This document shows, one piece after another, positions 56,694-64,000 of a DNA stretch of 64,000 nt. Below the pieces are notes generated by a model. That model saw only the letters and a list, made by a program, of their open reading frames with translations, made no database searches and was not told the origin of the DNA. Origin of the DNA: Tidjanibacter sp. (GTDB lineage Bacteria > Bacteroidota > Bacteroidia > Bacteroidales > Rikenellaceae). The position numbers were made by a program, and so were the translations under genes. Each line of letters begins with the position of its first letter. Positions within the stretch are counted from its first letter, which is position 1. The stretch is taken from positions 25,719 through 89,718 of the forward strand of contig JAGBGK010000020.1 of NCBI GenBank assembly GCA_017936005.1, read 5' to 3'.

Positions 56694-57641
56694 CTATTTA
56701 ACTCTCTGTGCAACAAATTGTTCTATTACTGCCTCGGCTCCAAGTATCAAATCCTCCACAATGGCCTTTGCGGGCTCGGAGCGTCTAACCATACCGGCAC
56801 ACTCGCCGGCCATATAACTACCATTCACATCGCCCTCCTTAGCAGCCCTGCGGAGTGCGCCTGCTCCCATTGCAAAGACCTCTTCGGGGTTGGCCATAGG
56901 ATCGTTTTCCATTTTTGCCAAATTCTTCGAAAATGGCGTTTTGAGCGAGCGCACGGGATGTCCAATCCTCTTGCCCGTAACGATAGTCGAGATGTCCGTA
57001 GCGTTGAGAATCTTCTCCTTATAGACCGAGTGTACGTTACACTCCTCAGCCACCAGAAAACGCGTACCAACCTGCACACCCTCTGCACCCAACATAAAAG
57101 CAGCTGCTGCTCCTCTACCATCGCATATACCGCCTGCCGCAATCACAGGAATATCCACAGCATCAACTACTTGTGGGACAAGGGGCATAGTGTGCAGCTC
57201 TCCCACGTGTCCTCCCGACTCAGCGCCTTCGGCCACCACCGCATCCACGCCAAGTTGTTGCATTTTCAGCGCAAGTGCCACCGAGCCCACCACGGGTATG
57301 ATTCGCACACCCGCAGCCTTCCACATCTCCACATATTTTGCTGGCGAGCCTGCGCCCGTGGTTACAATCTGAACCCCCTCCTCTACCACCAATGCGGCAA
57401 TCTCGGCCGCATTTGGAGCCTGCAACATAATGTTGACACCAAAGGGTTTATCGGTCATCGCGCGACACTTCCTAATCTCCTCCCTCACCGCTTCCGTATC
57501 GGTATTAATGGACGATATTAGGCCAAGGCCGCCCGCATTTGAAACAGCCGAAGCCAACGAGGCATCAGCAATCCACGCCATACCGCCCTGAATAACGGGG
57601 TAGGTAATGCCGAGCATATCACAAAGTCTGCTTTTTATCAT
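56694..57641 (-). CDS. fabK: FMN-dependent enoyl-ACP reductase (FabK-like)
   Basis: This 315-residue TIM-barrel flavoprotein belongs to the FabK/nitronate monooxygenase family. VIQGGMAWIAD at the N-terminus, AEGAESGGHVG, VIAAGGICDGRGAAAA and GVQVGTRF form the FMN and substrate sites. The adjacent fabZ makes enoyl-ACP reductase the likely role, giving a triclosan-resistant alternative to FabI. It is the first gene of the pair, with a -7 box 34-41 bp upstream. Confidence 0.88.
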   Translation of the reverse strand: MIKSRLCDMLGITYPVIQGGMAWIADASLASAVSNAGGLGLISSINTDTEAVREEIRKCRAMTDKPFGVNIMLQAPNAAEIAALVVEEGVQIVTTGAGSPAKYVEMWKAAGVRIIPVVGSVALALKMQQLGVDAVVAEGAESGGHVGELHTMPLVPQVVDAVDIPVIAAGGICDGRGAAAAFMLGAEGVQVGTRFLVAEECNVHSVYKEKILNATDISTIVTGKRIGHPVRSLKTPFSKNLAKMENDPMANPEEVFAMGAGALRRAAKEGDVNGSYMAGECAGMVRRSEPAKAIVEDLILGAEAVIEQFVAQRVK

Positions 57642-57674
57642 AGTTCAAAACTCCTTTTTCTCGTTTCAGACGAG

Positions 57675-57682
57675 CAAATATA
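57675..57682 (-). promoter_or_regulatory. Predicted promoter -7 box of fabK-fabZ
   Basis: TATATTTG on the minus strand matches TAnnTTTG. There is no TTTG at the right distance upstream. It lies in the 133-bp divergent region between fabK and the porin gene. Confidence 0.5.
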
Positions 57683-57774
57683 CAAAATAGGTGCGATAAT
57701 TTTTCTCTTTTTGGAACAAAAGTTGCCAATCACACTCTGCAATCATCAGCAACCAACAAAAAAACATTGTATCT

Positions 57775-58839
57775 ATGAAACGATTACTACTTCTTGCACT
57801 CCTCGTGCCAATCGCTTTAACGTCATTTGCTTCACCTAAGGCGACACCCAACATTACCTACACAACCGAGGGGCTTTGGAACACATCCAACGGGCACGCC
57901 AACTGGATAAACATTCTGAATGCCTATCACGAGATTGACCTTTGGCGTGGCGGCTCGCTTGATATTGACCTGCTGGCTGTTAATAACTTACGCTACTCAC
58001 AAGGCAAGAGTGGCATTGCCGACGACCTCCACATCTTCTCTGCCATTGAAGATGAAAGTGTACCTCTCTCCCTCTTTGAGTTCGGCATCACCCACCATTT
58101 CAATGCCTCCACTCTCTCGTTTGGTGTTCGTAATGTCAACAAGGACTATTTTACCTCTCCGTGGAACTCCATATTCACATCCTCGGTAGGAGGACTTTTC
58201 CCTTCTCTTTCGGATAATTTTCCTATATCCGACTCGCCAATGTCGGCAATGTGTCTACATTCCGAACTATATCTTTTTAAGGGCTTTGTGTGGAAATCAT
58301 CGCTCTACAACGGTGTGGCGTCCAATCAGTGGGACGAGGTGTTCAACATACGCCCCAAACGGGATGGCGTCTTTTCCATCACAGAGTTTAGCTACACGGG
58401 CAAGGAGGGAACCTATCTGGGCACATACCGTCTTGGCGCAGCCTTTGGTGACACTCCACTACCCGAAGCGCAACGCAGCGCCGACGACCCCACAAAGAAG
58501 CACAAGCGCGAGTCGGTGTGGATGCTTGTTGAGCAACCTCTCTACTTCACTCCCGACGGCCACCAGCTAACACTCCTACTTCACGGAGGTTGGGCGCCGA
58601 ATAGCGAGTGTGAACTCTATGGTGCAATGGGTATTCTGTGGCGAGGTTTGCTCTCGGACAAGGACTACATTGGATTTCTCTACAACCGTAGTTTATATCG
58701 TACAGGCTACGAAACGGCTTTGGAACTCACCTATGCCTATCCTACCTCATTTGGTACCATTCAGCCAGCCATACACCGAGTCTATACCCACACCGCCACC
58801 CACACAATTGCTATGGCAAAGGTGGTCTTTGACTTTTAG
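57775..58839 (+). CDS. OprB-like carbohydrate porin
   Basis: This 354-residue protein has a signal peptide (LLALLVPIALTSFA) and beta-rich sequence to a final Phe (KVVFDF). The pattern of FEFGITHHF, DYFTSPWNSIFTSS near residue 120, and the closing LELTYAYPTSFGTIQPAIHRVYT resembles the OprB family of carbohydrate-selective porins. The likely role is diffusion of small sugars or acids across the outer membrane. It is monocistronic, and no sugar transporter is adjacent. Confidence 0.65.
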   Translation: MKRLLLLALLVPIALTSFASPKATPNITYTTEGLWNTSNGHANWINILNAYHEIDLWRGGSLDIDLLAVNNLRYSQGKSGIADDLHIFSAIEDESVPLSLFEFGITHHFNASTLSFGVRNVNKDYFTSPWNSIFTSSVGGLFPSLSDNFPISDSPMSAMCLHSELYLFKGFVWKSSLYNGVASNQWDEVFNIRPKRDGVFSITEFSYTGKEGTYLGTYRLGAAFGDTPLPEAQRSADDPTKKHKRESVWMLVEQPLYFTPDGHQLTLLLHGGWAPNSECELYGAMGILWRGLLSDKDYIGFLYNRSLYRTGYETALELTYAYPTSFGTIQPAIHRVYTHTATHTIAMAKVVFDF

Positions 58840-58868
58840 GAAGTGGTGGATGGTTACAGCAAAATATT

Positions 58869-58896
58869 TAAGGGAGTATGCATGCATACTCCCTTA
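58869..58896. terminator. 28-base perfect palindrome, probable bidirectional terminator
   Basis: TAAGGGAGTATGCA and its complement meet with no spacer, so the real hairpin would have a short central loop. AT-rich sequence flanks it. It lies between the convergent porin gene and the gene ending at 58926. Confidence 0.65.
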
Positions 58897-58925
58897 ATTT
58901 TGAACTTTGAATTTTGAATATCCCT

Positions 58926-60395
58926 CTACATCTCCTCTACGGCCAGAATTCCGTTTCGGGTCATCACTATACGAAATCTCTTATATCTCATACTCTTTCC
59001 CTCACAAAGTTGCATCACAAGGTTGATGTAGTATATTTTCTGAACCTTAACTGTCTGCACCCTACCCTCCTCATCGAGAGTATTCACAGGCACCTCCGGA
59101 TTATCCATCTTCTGGGTAAAGCGGTGTGTGTGGAAGCGCAAAATCTCGTTAATACCATTCAAGTGGTAGTTCGAATCACTATTCAACGACTTCCCGTCCA
59201 ACACCACGCGCTTGCGATAGAGAAGAATTTTCTCCTCAAAAATCCTATTCTCGGCCTCCACCAGCGACGAGCGACTCCTAACATCAAGCACTTCGCGAGG
59301 TGTCTGTGGGTCGCTAATGAAATCCACGCCCTCCTTAATCTCACCCACAACGCGGTCGTGGATTTTAATCTGCGCCTTATTGTCGAAAAACTTATTGCCG
59401 AGGCGGTGGGCAAAGTAGTAGCGCATCAGGTCCTTAATGCGGTCTTTGAGCATATAGCTCACCACCAACACAACAAACAATGGCCCCGTGATATTGCCAT
59501 ATTTAAGTTGTGCAAACCACGCTACTGCCGTTGCGAATATCATAGCCAAACCTGCCGCAATACTATAATAGACCTGCTCAACGGCAAAGCCATCACGTTT
59601 CTTGTTCAGGCGGATATAGAGGTCGCTCTCCACATACTTTTTGAGCATACCATAGCGGAATACAAGTTGTCGGTTACATTTAGGGTCATCGGCCCTCACC
59701 AAATCATACCCCATCGAACACTTATAATCCTTTTCATCCCTCATCAGCGCAACAATCTGCCCCCTCACGGTAGCAAGTTGTGGATTGGATGCCAAAAGCT
59801 TATCGATTTTCTTCAACACACGAAATGCCTGCAAATCGATAAAGTGTGTCAAAATCTCATCGCCAAAGAGGTAGTAGCCACGCAGTTTGGACTCCACTCT
59901 GGGCACATTCACCAAGCGGTAGACGTTGCGATATTCCCCAACAATCTCTTTGGCACACCTTGCAAGCTCCTCGCTCATTGCGGCAATTTCTTCCACACTA
60001 TTGCTTCCGGCAATGCGAATGGAGTGGTTACGCATTGCGCTCTTGAAGATGGCCGCAAACATCTTAATCTGCGACTCATAGTTGGCAATAGCGCCATCAG
60101 TAGCTCTCTCGGCCACTGCCTCGCACGCACTTCGCAGATTTCTAAAAGGCAGCGCATCCACGCTTGCCAAATCGGCCAGCGAATACACCGGCGTAATAAG
60201 TCGCACATTAGACTTAATATCGCGGTAGAACTGTTTCTTACCGTAGGTCTGCGGATTAATATCCAAACTATTGGGCACGAATATCCAAGAATTCACAACG
60301 AACTCGTGGCTTGGAGCATCATCTCCACCCACAAATCCGAATTTGAACTCTACGGAAAAGTTATCGTGTTTTTTTGCCTGAATAGTAATCATCAC
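58926..60395 (-). CDS. Conserved hypothetical protein with two central membrane segments
   Basis: I do not recognise this 489-residue protein. The N-terminal about 275 residues look soluble and mixed alpha/beta (opening IQAKKHDNFSVEFKFGFVGG), with no signal peptide. Two membrane segments follow (YYSIAAGLAMIFATAVAWFA and PLFVVLVVSYML, about 280-320). The remaining 165 residues are soluble and rich in Arg and Lys. Both large domains would therefore face the cytosol. It is 43 bp downstream of the SLC13 transporter gene on the same strand, which hints at a functional link but no more. Confidence 0.75.
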   Translation of the reverse strand: MMITIQAKKHDNFSVEFKFGFVGGDDAPSHEFVVNSWIFVPNSLDINPQTYGKKQFYRDIKSNVRLITPVYSLADLASVDALPFRNLRSACEAVAERATDGAIANYESQIKMFAAIFKSAMRNHSIRIAGSNSVEEIAAMSEELARCAKEIVGEYRNVYRLVNVPRVESKLRGYYLFGDEILTHFIDLQAFRVLKKIDKLLASNPQLATVRGQIVALMRDEKDYKCSMGYDLVRADDPKCNRQLVFRYGMLKKYVESDLYIRLNKKRDGFAVEQVYYSIAAGLAMIFATAVAWFAQLKYGNITGPLFVVLVVSYMLKDRIKDLMRYYFAHRLGNKFFDNKAQIKIHDRVVGEIKEGVDFISDPQTPREVLDVRSRSSLVEAENRIFEEKILLYRKRVVLDGKSLNSDSNYHLNGINEILRFHTHRFTQKMDNPEVPVNTLDEEGRVQTVKVQKIYYINLVMQLCEGKSMRYKRFRIVMTRNGILAVEEM

Positions 60396-60438
60396 AACGG
60401 AAGTTTAGGGCCCCACAAGGTGGAGCCCTCCATTCTAC

Positions 60439-62247
60439 TTAGAAAAGTCCGGGAGTGTAGCCTGCCCACTGCAATACTGTCTCGCCCCAGATAAATATCA
60501 TCACCCAAGCGATAAGCATCATAATGATACCAAACTTGAAGGTATCGCTCCAACTGTAATGGTTGGTAGTGTAGAGCAGTGCCGCAGGTTTGCTGTTGAA
60601 AGGCAAAACATAGACGTGCTCAATAAGCAATGCCATAGGGAATGCAAAACTCATAACAGGATAGCCAAACCTCTGTGCCACACCAATAGCGATGGGTATG
60701 AAGATGAGCGCACGCATAGTCTTCGATTGGAACACAAGGCCACTAAACAGCATCAGACCCGTGAGAATTACATAGAGCACAATAAAGGGGGTGTCCTGCG
60801 AAATTCCCAGCGCATCGAAGCCCGCATTTACAGCCAACGAAGGCAGGTCGGTAGCATTCAAACCCGAGCCGAGCGTATAAGCACCGGCCGAGAAGAGCAT
60901 CAGGTGCCAAGGAATATCCACATCGTTCCACTTAACCACGCCAATGCCGGGCATCAGTGCCAACACCGCACCAATGAAGGCAACCGTTGTTGCATCCACC
61001 GAGTGGAGTCCCTTGCCGTCGTCGCCACCCGTAACCCACATAAAGAGCACCAACAGGAAGATACCTATGGCTTTATACTCCTCCATCGTCATCTTACCCA
61101 GCGCATTATACTCCTTGCGGAGGGTCTCCATACCACCCTCAATCTGTGGCCTCTGCTCCTCCTTCTTCATCGGGAATACAAGTTTGGTACCCACGAGCCA
61201 ACCCACAATGAGGAGTATCATAGCCAGAGGGAATCCCACCGCAAACCAATCTTTCCATACCATTGTGCCACCTGCGCCCAAGATGAGCGAAACGGCCAGC
61301 AGGTTGGCACCCGAGCCGGTCATAAATGCGCTCGCACCGATGTTCACTTGGAAAAGGTTTTGCAACACGATGTTCCTACCGAAGTTGTTACGAGTGCCAT
61401 TGCTTGCGCCATAGATTGCCGCCACAACCATAAAGATTGGCAGCAGGATGGTAGCCTTCACCGTGGTTGCCGAGATGAAGAGCGAAAGAATGACGTTGAT
61501 GACAATAAAACTGATAAAGATACCCGTAGCATTTTTGCCAAATTTGAGCACAAACCACAATGCTAACCTCTTGGCCACACGGGTTTTAACCAACATACTC
61601 GCCAACACAAACGACAATATATTGAGCCACATCACCGGGTGTCCGAGTTGCGCAAAGGCCTCCTTCTGGGTAGTTACGCCCGTGAGCACAATGGCCAAGA
61701 TAACCATCAGCGATGTCATATAGCTCGGCACGGCCTCCGTAACCCACAAAATCATTGAGGCACAGAAGATTGCCAACATTGCATAGCAGATGCGTGTAAA
61801 GGGTGAGTTATCACGAGGGTTGTCGGCTTTGAGCACTGCGGCCTCGTCTTGTGCGGCCACCATCGCCTTGGCATCCTCCATATTGAACGCCTCCACCGAG
61901 TCGGCCTTAACCACCTCCTGCACGTTGCCTATAACGCTCTTTTCGGCGGCCTTCGCCTCCTTGCCGGCCTCCACTACTACGGGCACCTCGGGGCAAAGTA
62001 CCTCATAGCGTGCTTTGGCTTTTTTGTCGAGTTTCGAGGGGTCGAGATTGTCGATAAAGGGGATGTCAACAACCCAATAGAGCAGCACAAAGATAAGCGC
62101 AGCCAGAGGGCCACCCAATCGTGCCATCCATTTCTCGAAGCCACTTTTTTCCATTTTAGGCAGTTTTTCCACCTTGTAGTTGTTCATATCGAGCACATCA
62201 AACTCTTGTACTTCCTGAACTTCTGCCTCATTAGTAGTTTTAGCCAT
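60439..62247 (-). CDS. SLC13/DASS family anion transporter with long loop after helix 1
   Basis: This 602-residue inner-membrane protein has the DASS order of helices with the two Ser-Thr-type hairpin motifs ISATTVKATILLP and TGSGANLLA, and ends in TNHYSWSDTFKFG. It would import dicarboxylates, sulfate or a related anion with Na+. The N-terminus is extended, with about 45 cytosolic residues, and about 100 residues between helices 1 and 2 (about 65-160) are Ala/Glu/Lys/Val-rich, where the family usually has a short loop. The substrate is not clear. Confidence 0.85.
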   Translation of the reverse strand: MAKTTNEAEVQEVQEFDVLDMNNYKVEKLPKMEKSGFEKWMARLGGPLAALIFVLLYWVVDIPFIDNLDPSKLDKKAKARYEVLCPEVPVVVEAGKEAKAAEKSVIGNVQEVVKADSVEAFNMEDAKAMVAAQDEAAVLKADNPRDNSPFTRICYAMLAIFCASMILWVTEAVPSYMTSLMVILAIVLTGVTTQKEAFAQLGHPVMWLNILSFVLASMLVKTRVAKRLALWFVLKFGKNATGIFISFIVINVILSLFISATTVKATILLPIFMVVAAIYGASNGTRNNFGRNIVLQNLFQVNIGASAFMTGSGANLLAVSLILGAGGTMVWKDWFAVGFPLAMILLIVGWLVGTKLVFPMKKEEQRPQIEGGMETLRKEYNALGKMTMEEYKAIGIFLLVLFMWVTGGDDGKGLHSVDATTVAFIGAVLALMPGIGVVKWNDVDIPWHLMLFSAGAYTLGSGLNATDLPSLAVNAGFDALGISQDTPFIVLYVILTGLMLFSGLVFQSKTMRALIFIPIAIGVAQRFGYPVMSFAFPMALLIEHVYVLPFNSKPAALLYTTNHYSWSDTFKFGIIMMLIAWVMIFIWGETVLQWAGYTPGLF

Positions 62248-62325
62248 AGTATATATTGTTTTAGATTATTATCAATTTAGGGGCAACTCCTCTCTACGAA
62301 GTTGCAAAGCGGGCATAGCCCAAAG

Positions 62326-62367
62326 GGTTGGTTTGCGGGGCAGGGCATCCCCGCCCCACAAGCAACC
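62326..62367. repeat. Imperfect GC-rich inverted repeat
   Basis: GGTTGGTTTGCGGGGC faces GCCCCACAAGCAACC with a short spacer that itself contains G/C runs. It lies at the 3' end of the lipoprotein gene (62383) and before the SLC13 gene. It could be a terminator without T-run. Confidence 0.4.
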
Positions 62368-62382
62368 AATATTGTGCAGCGA

Positions 62383-63183
62383 TTAGAAGTTAATCTCTGC
62401 GCTGTAAAGGCGGCCGGTGCTATCGCAAGCAAACCAAATCACGCCTCGTGTGTAGTCCACGCAAATACCCTCGGCTTTGGGTACGAAACTGACATCGTAG
62501 GTTGCCAACACCTCGCCATCCAGAGAGATATTGAAGGCCAAACTCTGCTTGGAGTCAACCACCCAAAGGGTGTCGTTTGTTTCATCATAACACAAATCCG
62601 ACAGGAATCGTGCAAAATCAACGGTAACGCTACTTGTAACCTTACCCTCTGCCACCGAGTAGGTAAAGATTGTGGTAGGACGCTCTTGGTTAGCCACATA
62701 GATATTGCCCTTTCCGTAGGCAATACCTTCGAGGCCCTTGTTATCCACACCATTCACCACCTCGATGTGAGTGAGTTTGGTTGCGCTTTTCTTGTCAGCA
62801 GAGAGTTGATAGACATTCCACTCACGCTCTTCGCACATATAGACCACTTTGTTGGTAGCATCGGTGGTAACGCCCTCGAAATCACGTTCCTTATCCAACG
62901 ATAGTTTACCGAGTTTTTCACCCTCAAAGCTAATGTTGTACAAGTCTCCACTATCGTCCACGCCATAAAGACCTGTGCCGTCCTCGTTGAGGCACACCCC
63001 CGAAAAGCCGGAAATCTTATCCTCTACCAGATACTGTTTCCACTCTCCAAGTTGGCGAGGAGTATTTGGGTTAACATCATTACCACCCTCGTTGTTGTTA
63101 TTGCTATCGTCGCAACCCACCACAGCGAGTGCACACATTGCCAAAGTGGCAAAACGAAGAAGGTTATTGCGGAAACGACGCAT
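62383..63183 (-). CDS. SdiA-regulated (YjiK-like) beta-propeller lipoprotein
   Basis: This 266-residue lipoprotein (lipobox AVVGC) has an Asn-rich linker and then repeats typical of the SdiA-regulated/phytase-esterase-like propellers: RDFEGVTTD, KGLEGIAYG, FLSDLCYD and KAEGICVD at regular intervals of about 45 residues. The DFEG/LEG/AEG acidic residues probably bind metal. The molecular function of the family is not known to me. I start at the ATG at 63183 because it falls two bases after the CYTH stop; the ATG at 63195 would overlap that gene. Confidence 0.82.
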   Translation of the reverse strand: MRRFRNNLLRFATLAMCALAVVGCDDSNNNNEGGNDVNPNTPRQLGEWKQYLVEDKISGFSGVCLNEDGTGLYGVDDSGDLYNISFEGEKLGKLSLDKERDFEGVTTDATNKVVYMCEEREWNVYQLSADKKSATKLTHIEVVNGVDNKGLEGIAYGKGNIYVANQERPTTIFTYSVAEGKVTSSVTVDFARFLSDLCYDETNDTLWVVDSKQSLAFNISLDGEVLATYDVSFVPKAEGICVDYTRGVIWFACDSTGRLYSAEINF

Positions 63184-63185
63184 AA

Positions 63186-63656
63186 CTATTTCCAATTTTT
63201 GTAGGGGTTTTTCATCAGCATCGAGTTGTAGTACTTAACATCGCCGGTTACCTCCTCGCCCAACCACTCGGGTTTAACGAAGTTCTCCTCCTCCGATGAA
63301 AGTTCAACCTCTGCCACAGTGAGGCCCTCGTTGTCGCCATAGAACTCATCCACCTCAAAGGTGTGCTCGCCGGCCTTTACGAGGTAGCGTGTTTTGTCAA
63401 TCACACCGGGCTCACAAATCTTCAACAACTCCTGTACCTCCTCTACGGGGATTTCCTTCTCCCACTCATAGCGGCTTGCGCCACTTGCCGAGCCGATACC
63501 TTTGATTGTAATGAAGCCCTTCTCGCCTTTAACCCTCACACGCACGGTGCGCTCGGGTACGGACGAAAGATAACCTTGTGTGATGCGGGTAGCCTTCGAA
63601 ACAAAAGGTTTGAAGTCGCCTGCTACCAAAAACTTTCTCTCAATTTCCTGTGCCAT
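63186..63656 (-). CDS. CYTH domain triphosphatase-like protein
   Basis: This 156-residue cytosolic protein has the CYTH signature EIERKFLV at its N-terminus and the Arg/Lys-rich tunnel strands ERTVRVRVKGEKGFITIKG and SRYEWEKEIPVEE, followed by acidic metal-binding VAEVELSSEEE. Family members hydrolyse inorganic or thiamine triphosphate. I start at the ATG at 63656 because the family begins with MAQEIERK; a longer frame from 63674 adds six residues. It lies between the edge gene and the propeller lipoprotein, with gaps of four and two bases. Confidence 0.88.
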   Translation of the reverse strand: MAQEIERKFLVAGDFKPFVSKATRITQGYLSSVPERTVRVRVKGEKGFITIKGIGSASGASRYEWEKEIPVEEVQELLKICEPGVIDKTRYLVKAGEHTFEVDEFYGDNEGLTVAEVELSSEEENFVKPEWLGEEVTGDVKYYNSMLMKNPYKNWK

Positions 63657-63660
63657 AGTA

Positions 63661-64000
63661 CTACTCGTTTGCAAGGGGTTTCTTACTCATACCAATCACA
63701 CGTTTGATAGCTTGCAGGTAGTTGATGTTCTCAACGCCCTCCAAACCGCAGTCGGCGATGGTCTTTTTGATGTCCTCAATCTCGGTCGACTCGGAGTTGA
63801 TGGTAACCACTTTTGCGCCGTTGATAAGCACGTTACCAACCTCGCAAATGGTGTCGTTGACCATATAACCGAACCTCTCTTTGTGTACCCTCACAGCAGC
63901 GAGGTCTTTGTTGGCCTCCACCATAGCGAGGAACTCCTCAAAGGTGTAGGTATCTTTGTCCAAAGCGGGCATCTCAACCATAAATGCGGGGAATACCTCC
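63661..64000 (-). CDS. Partial conserved protein, cut by the window edge; possibly CYTH-related
   Basis: The frame is open to the end of the window, so the 5' end is missing; 113 codons are visible. The last third, ICEVGNVLINGAKVVTINSES followed by NINYLQAIKRVIG, resembles C-termini of CYTH-like proteins, but I am not sure. It precedes the CYTH gene by four bases, so it is in the same transcript. The ATG at 63981 is internal to the frame and need not be the start. Confidence 0.6.
   Translation of the reverse strand, partial: EVFPAFMVEMPALDKDTYTFEEFLAMVEANKDLAAVRVHKERFGYMVNDTICEVGNVLINGAKVVTINSESTEIEDIKKTIADCGLEGVENINYLQAIKRVIGMSKKPLANE

Overview
The window looks like a chromosomal segment of a gut-type Bacteroidota, most likely order Bacteroidales and perhaps a Rikenellaceae/Alistipes relative. 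The order-level call rests on a SusC/SusD pair with surface lipoproteins, promoters of the form TTTG-N19-TAnnTTTG, and a minimal TatAC pair. The genus is inference only. I see no rRNA, tRNA, CRISPR array, phage or insertion sequence.

Layout. (1) 1-10000, minus strand: a complete de novo pyrimidine operon in the transcribed order pyrC-carA-carB-pyrK-pyrD-pyrF-pyrE-pyrB. It is preceded by a promoter, a 33-codon leader ORF and an intrinsic terminator. Two lesions stand out: pyrB has an in-frame TAA at the conserved active-site Gln, and CarA has Gly in place of its catalytic Cys. PyrB also carries a C-terminal PyrI-like zinc ribbon. (2) 10000-21000: mutS, a small outer-membrane protein, a 69-residue repeat protein, an AraC-family regulator, and a minus-strand group DUF349 protein - hypothetical - pyrG - yidC. 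(3) 21000-25300, plus strand: an orphan OmpR-type response regulator and an ackA-ptb-buk acyl-phosphate fermentation cluster. (4) 25300-29300: flippase, ftsB/divIC-like, queE and hpt on the minus strand, with a divergent ZIP metal transporter. (5) 29300-53000, minus strand: an alginate utilisation locus. (6) 53000-64000: a GH2 enzyme behind tatA-tatC, fabK-fabZ, an OprB-like porin, a conserved hypothetical, an SLC13 transporter, and a group with an SdiA-regulated-like lipoprotein and a CYTH phosphatase.

The alginate locus works as one system. SusC/SusD and two TIG-repeat lipoproteins would bind and import alginate. Three PL6 lyases, a PL17 oligoalginate lyase and a jelly-roll lyase would depolymerise it. 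A KdgF-like cupin would linearise the unsaturated monouronate, an MFS hexuronate transporter would carry it across the inner membrane, and an SDR would reduce DEH to KDG. KDG kinase and KDPG aldolase are not in the window. Regulation appears to be by a GntR/FCD repressor. Three TTGGTnnACCAA-like sites, spaced exactly 13 bp, lie just downstream of a near-perfect promoter in front of susC, and related half-sites lie at the regulator's own promoter.

The observations most worth checking are the pyr leader attenuator, the pyrB and carA lesions, the PyrB-zinc-ribbon fusion, the phased operator triplet, and a family of three lipoproteins that share a C-terminal domain, one of them fused to a fimbrillin-like N-terminus and preceded by a 45-codon ORF.
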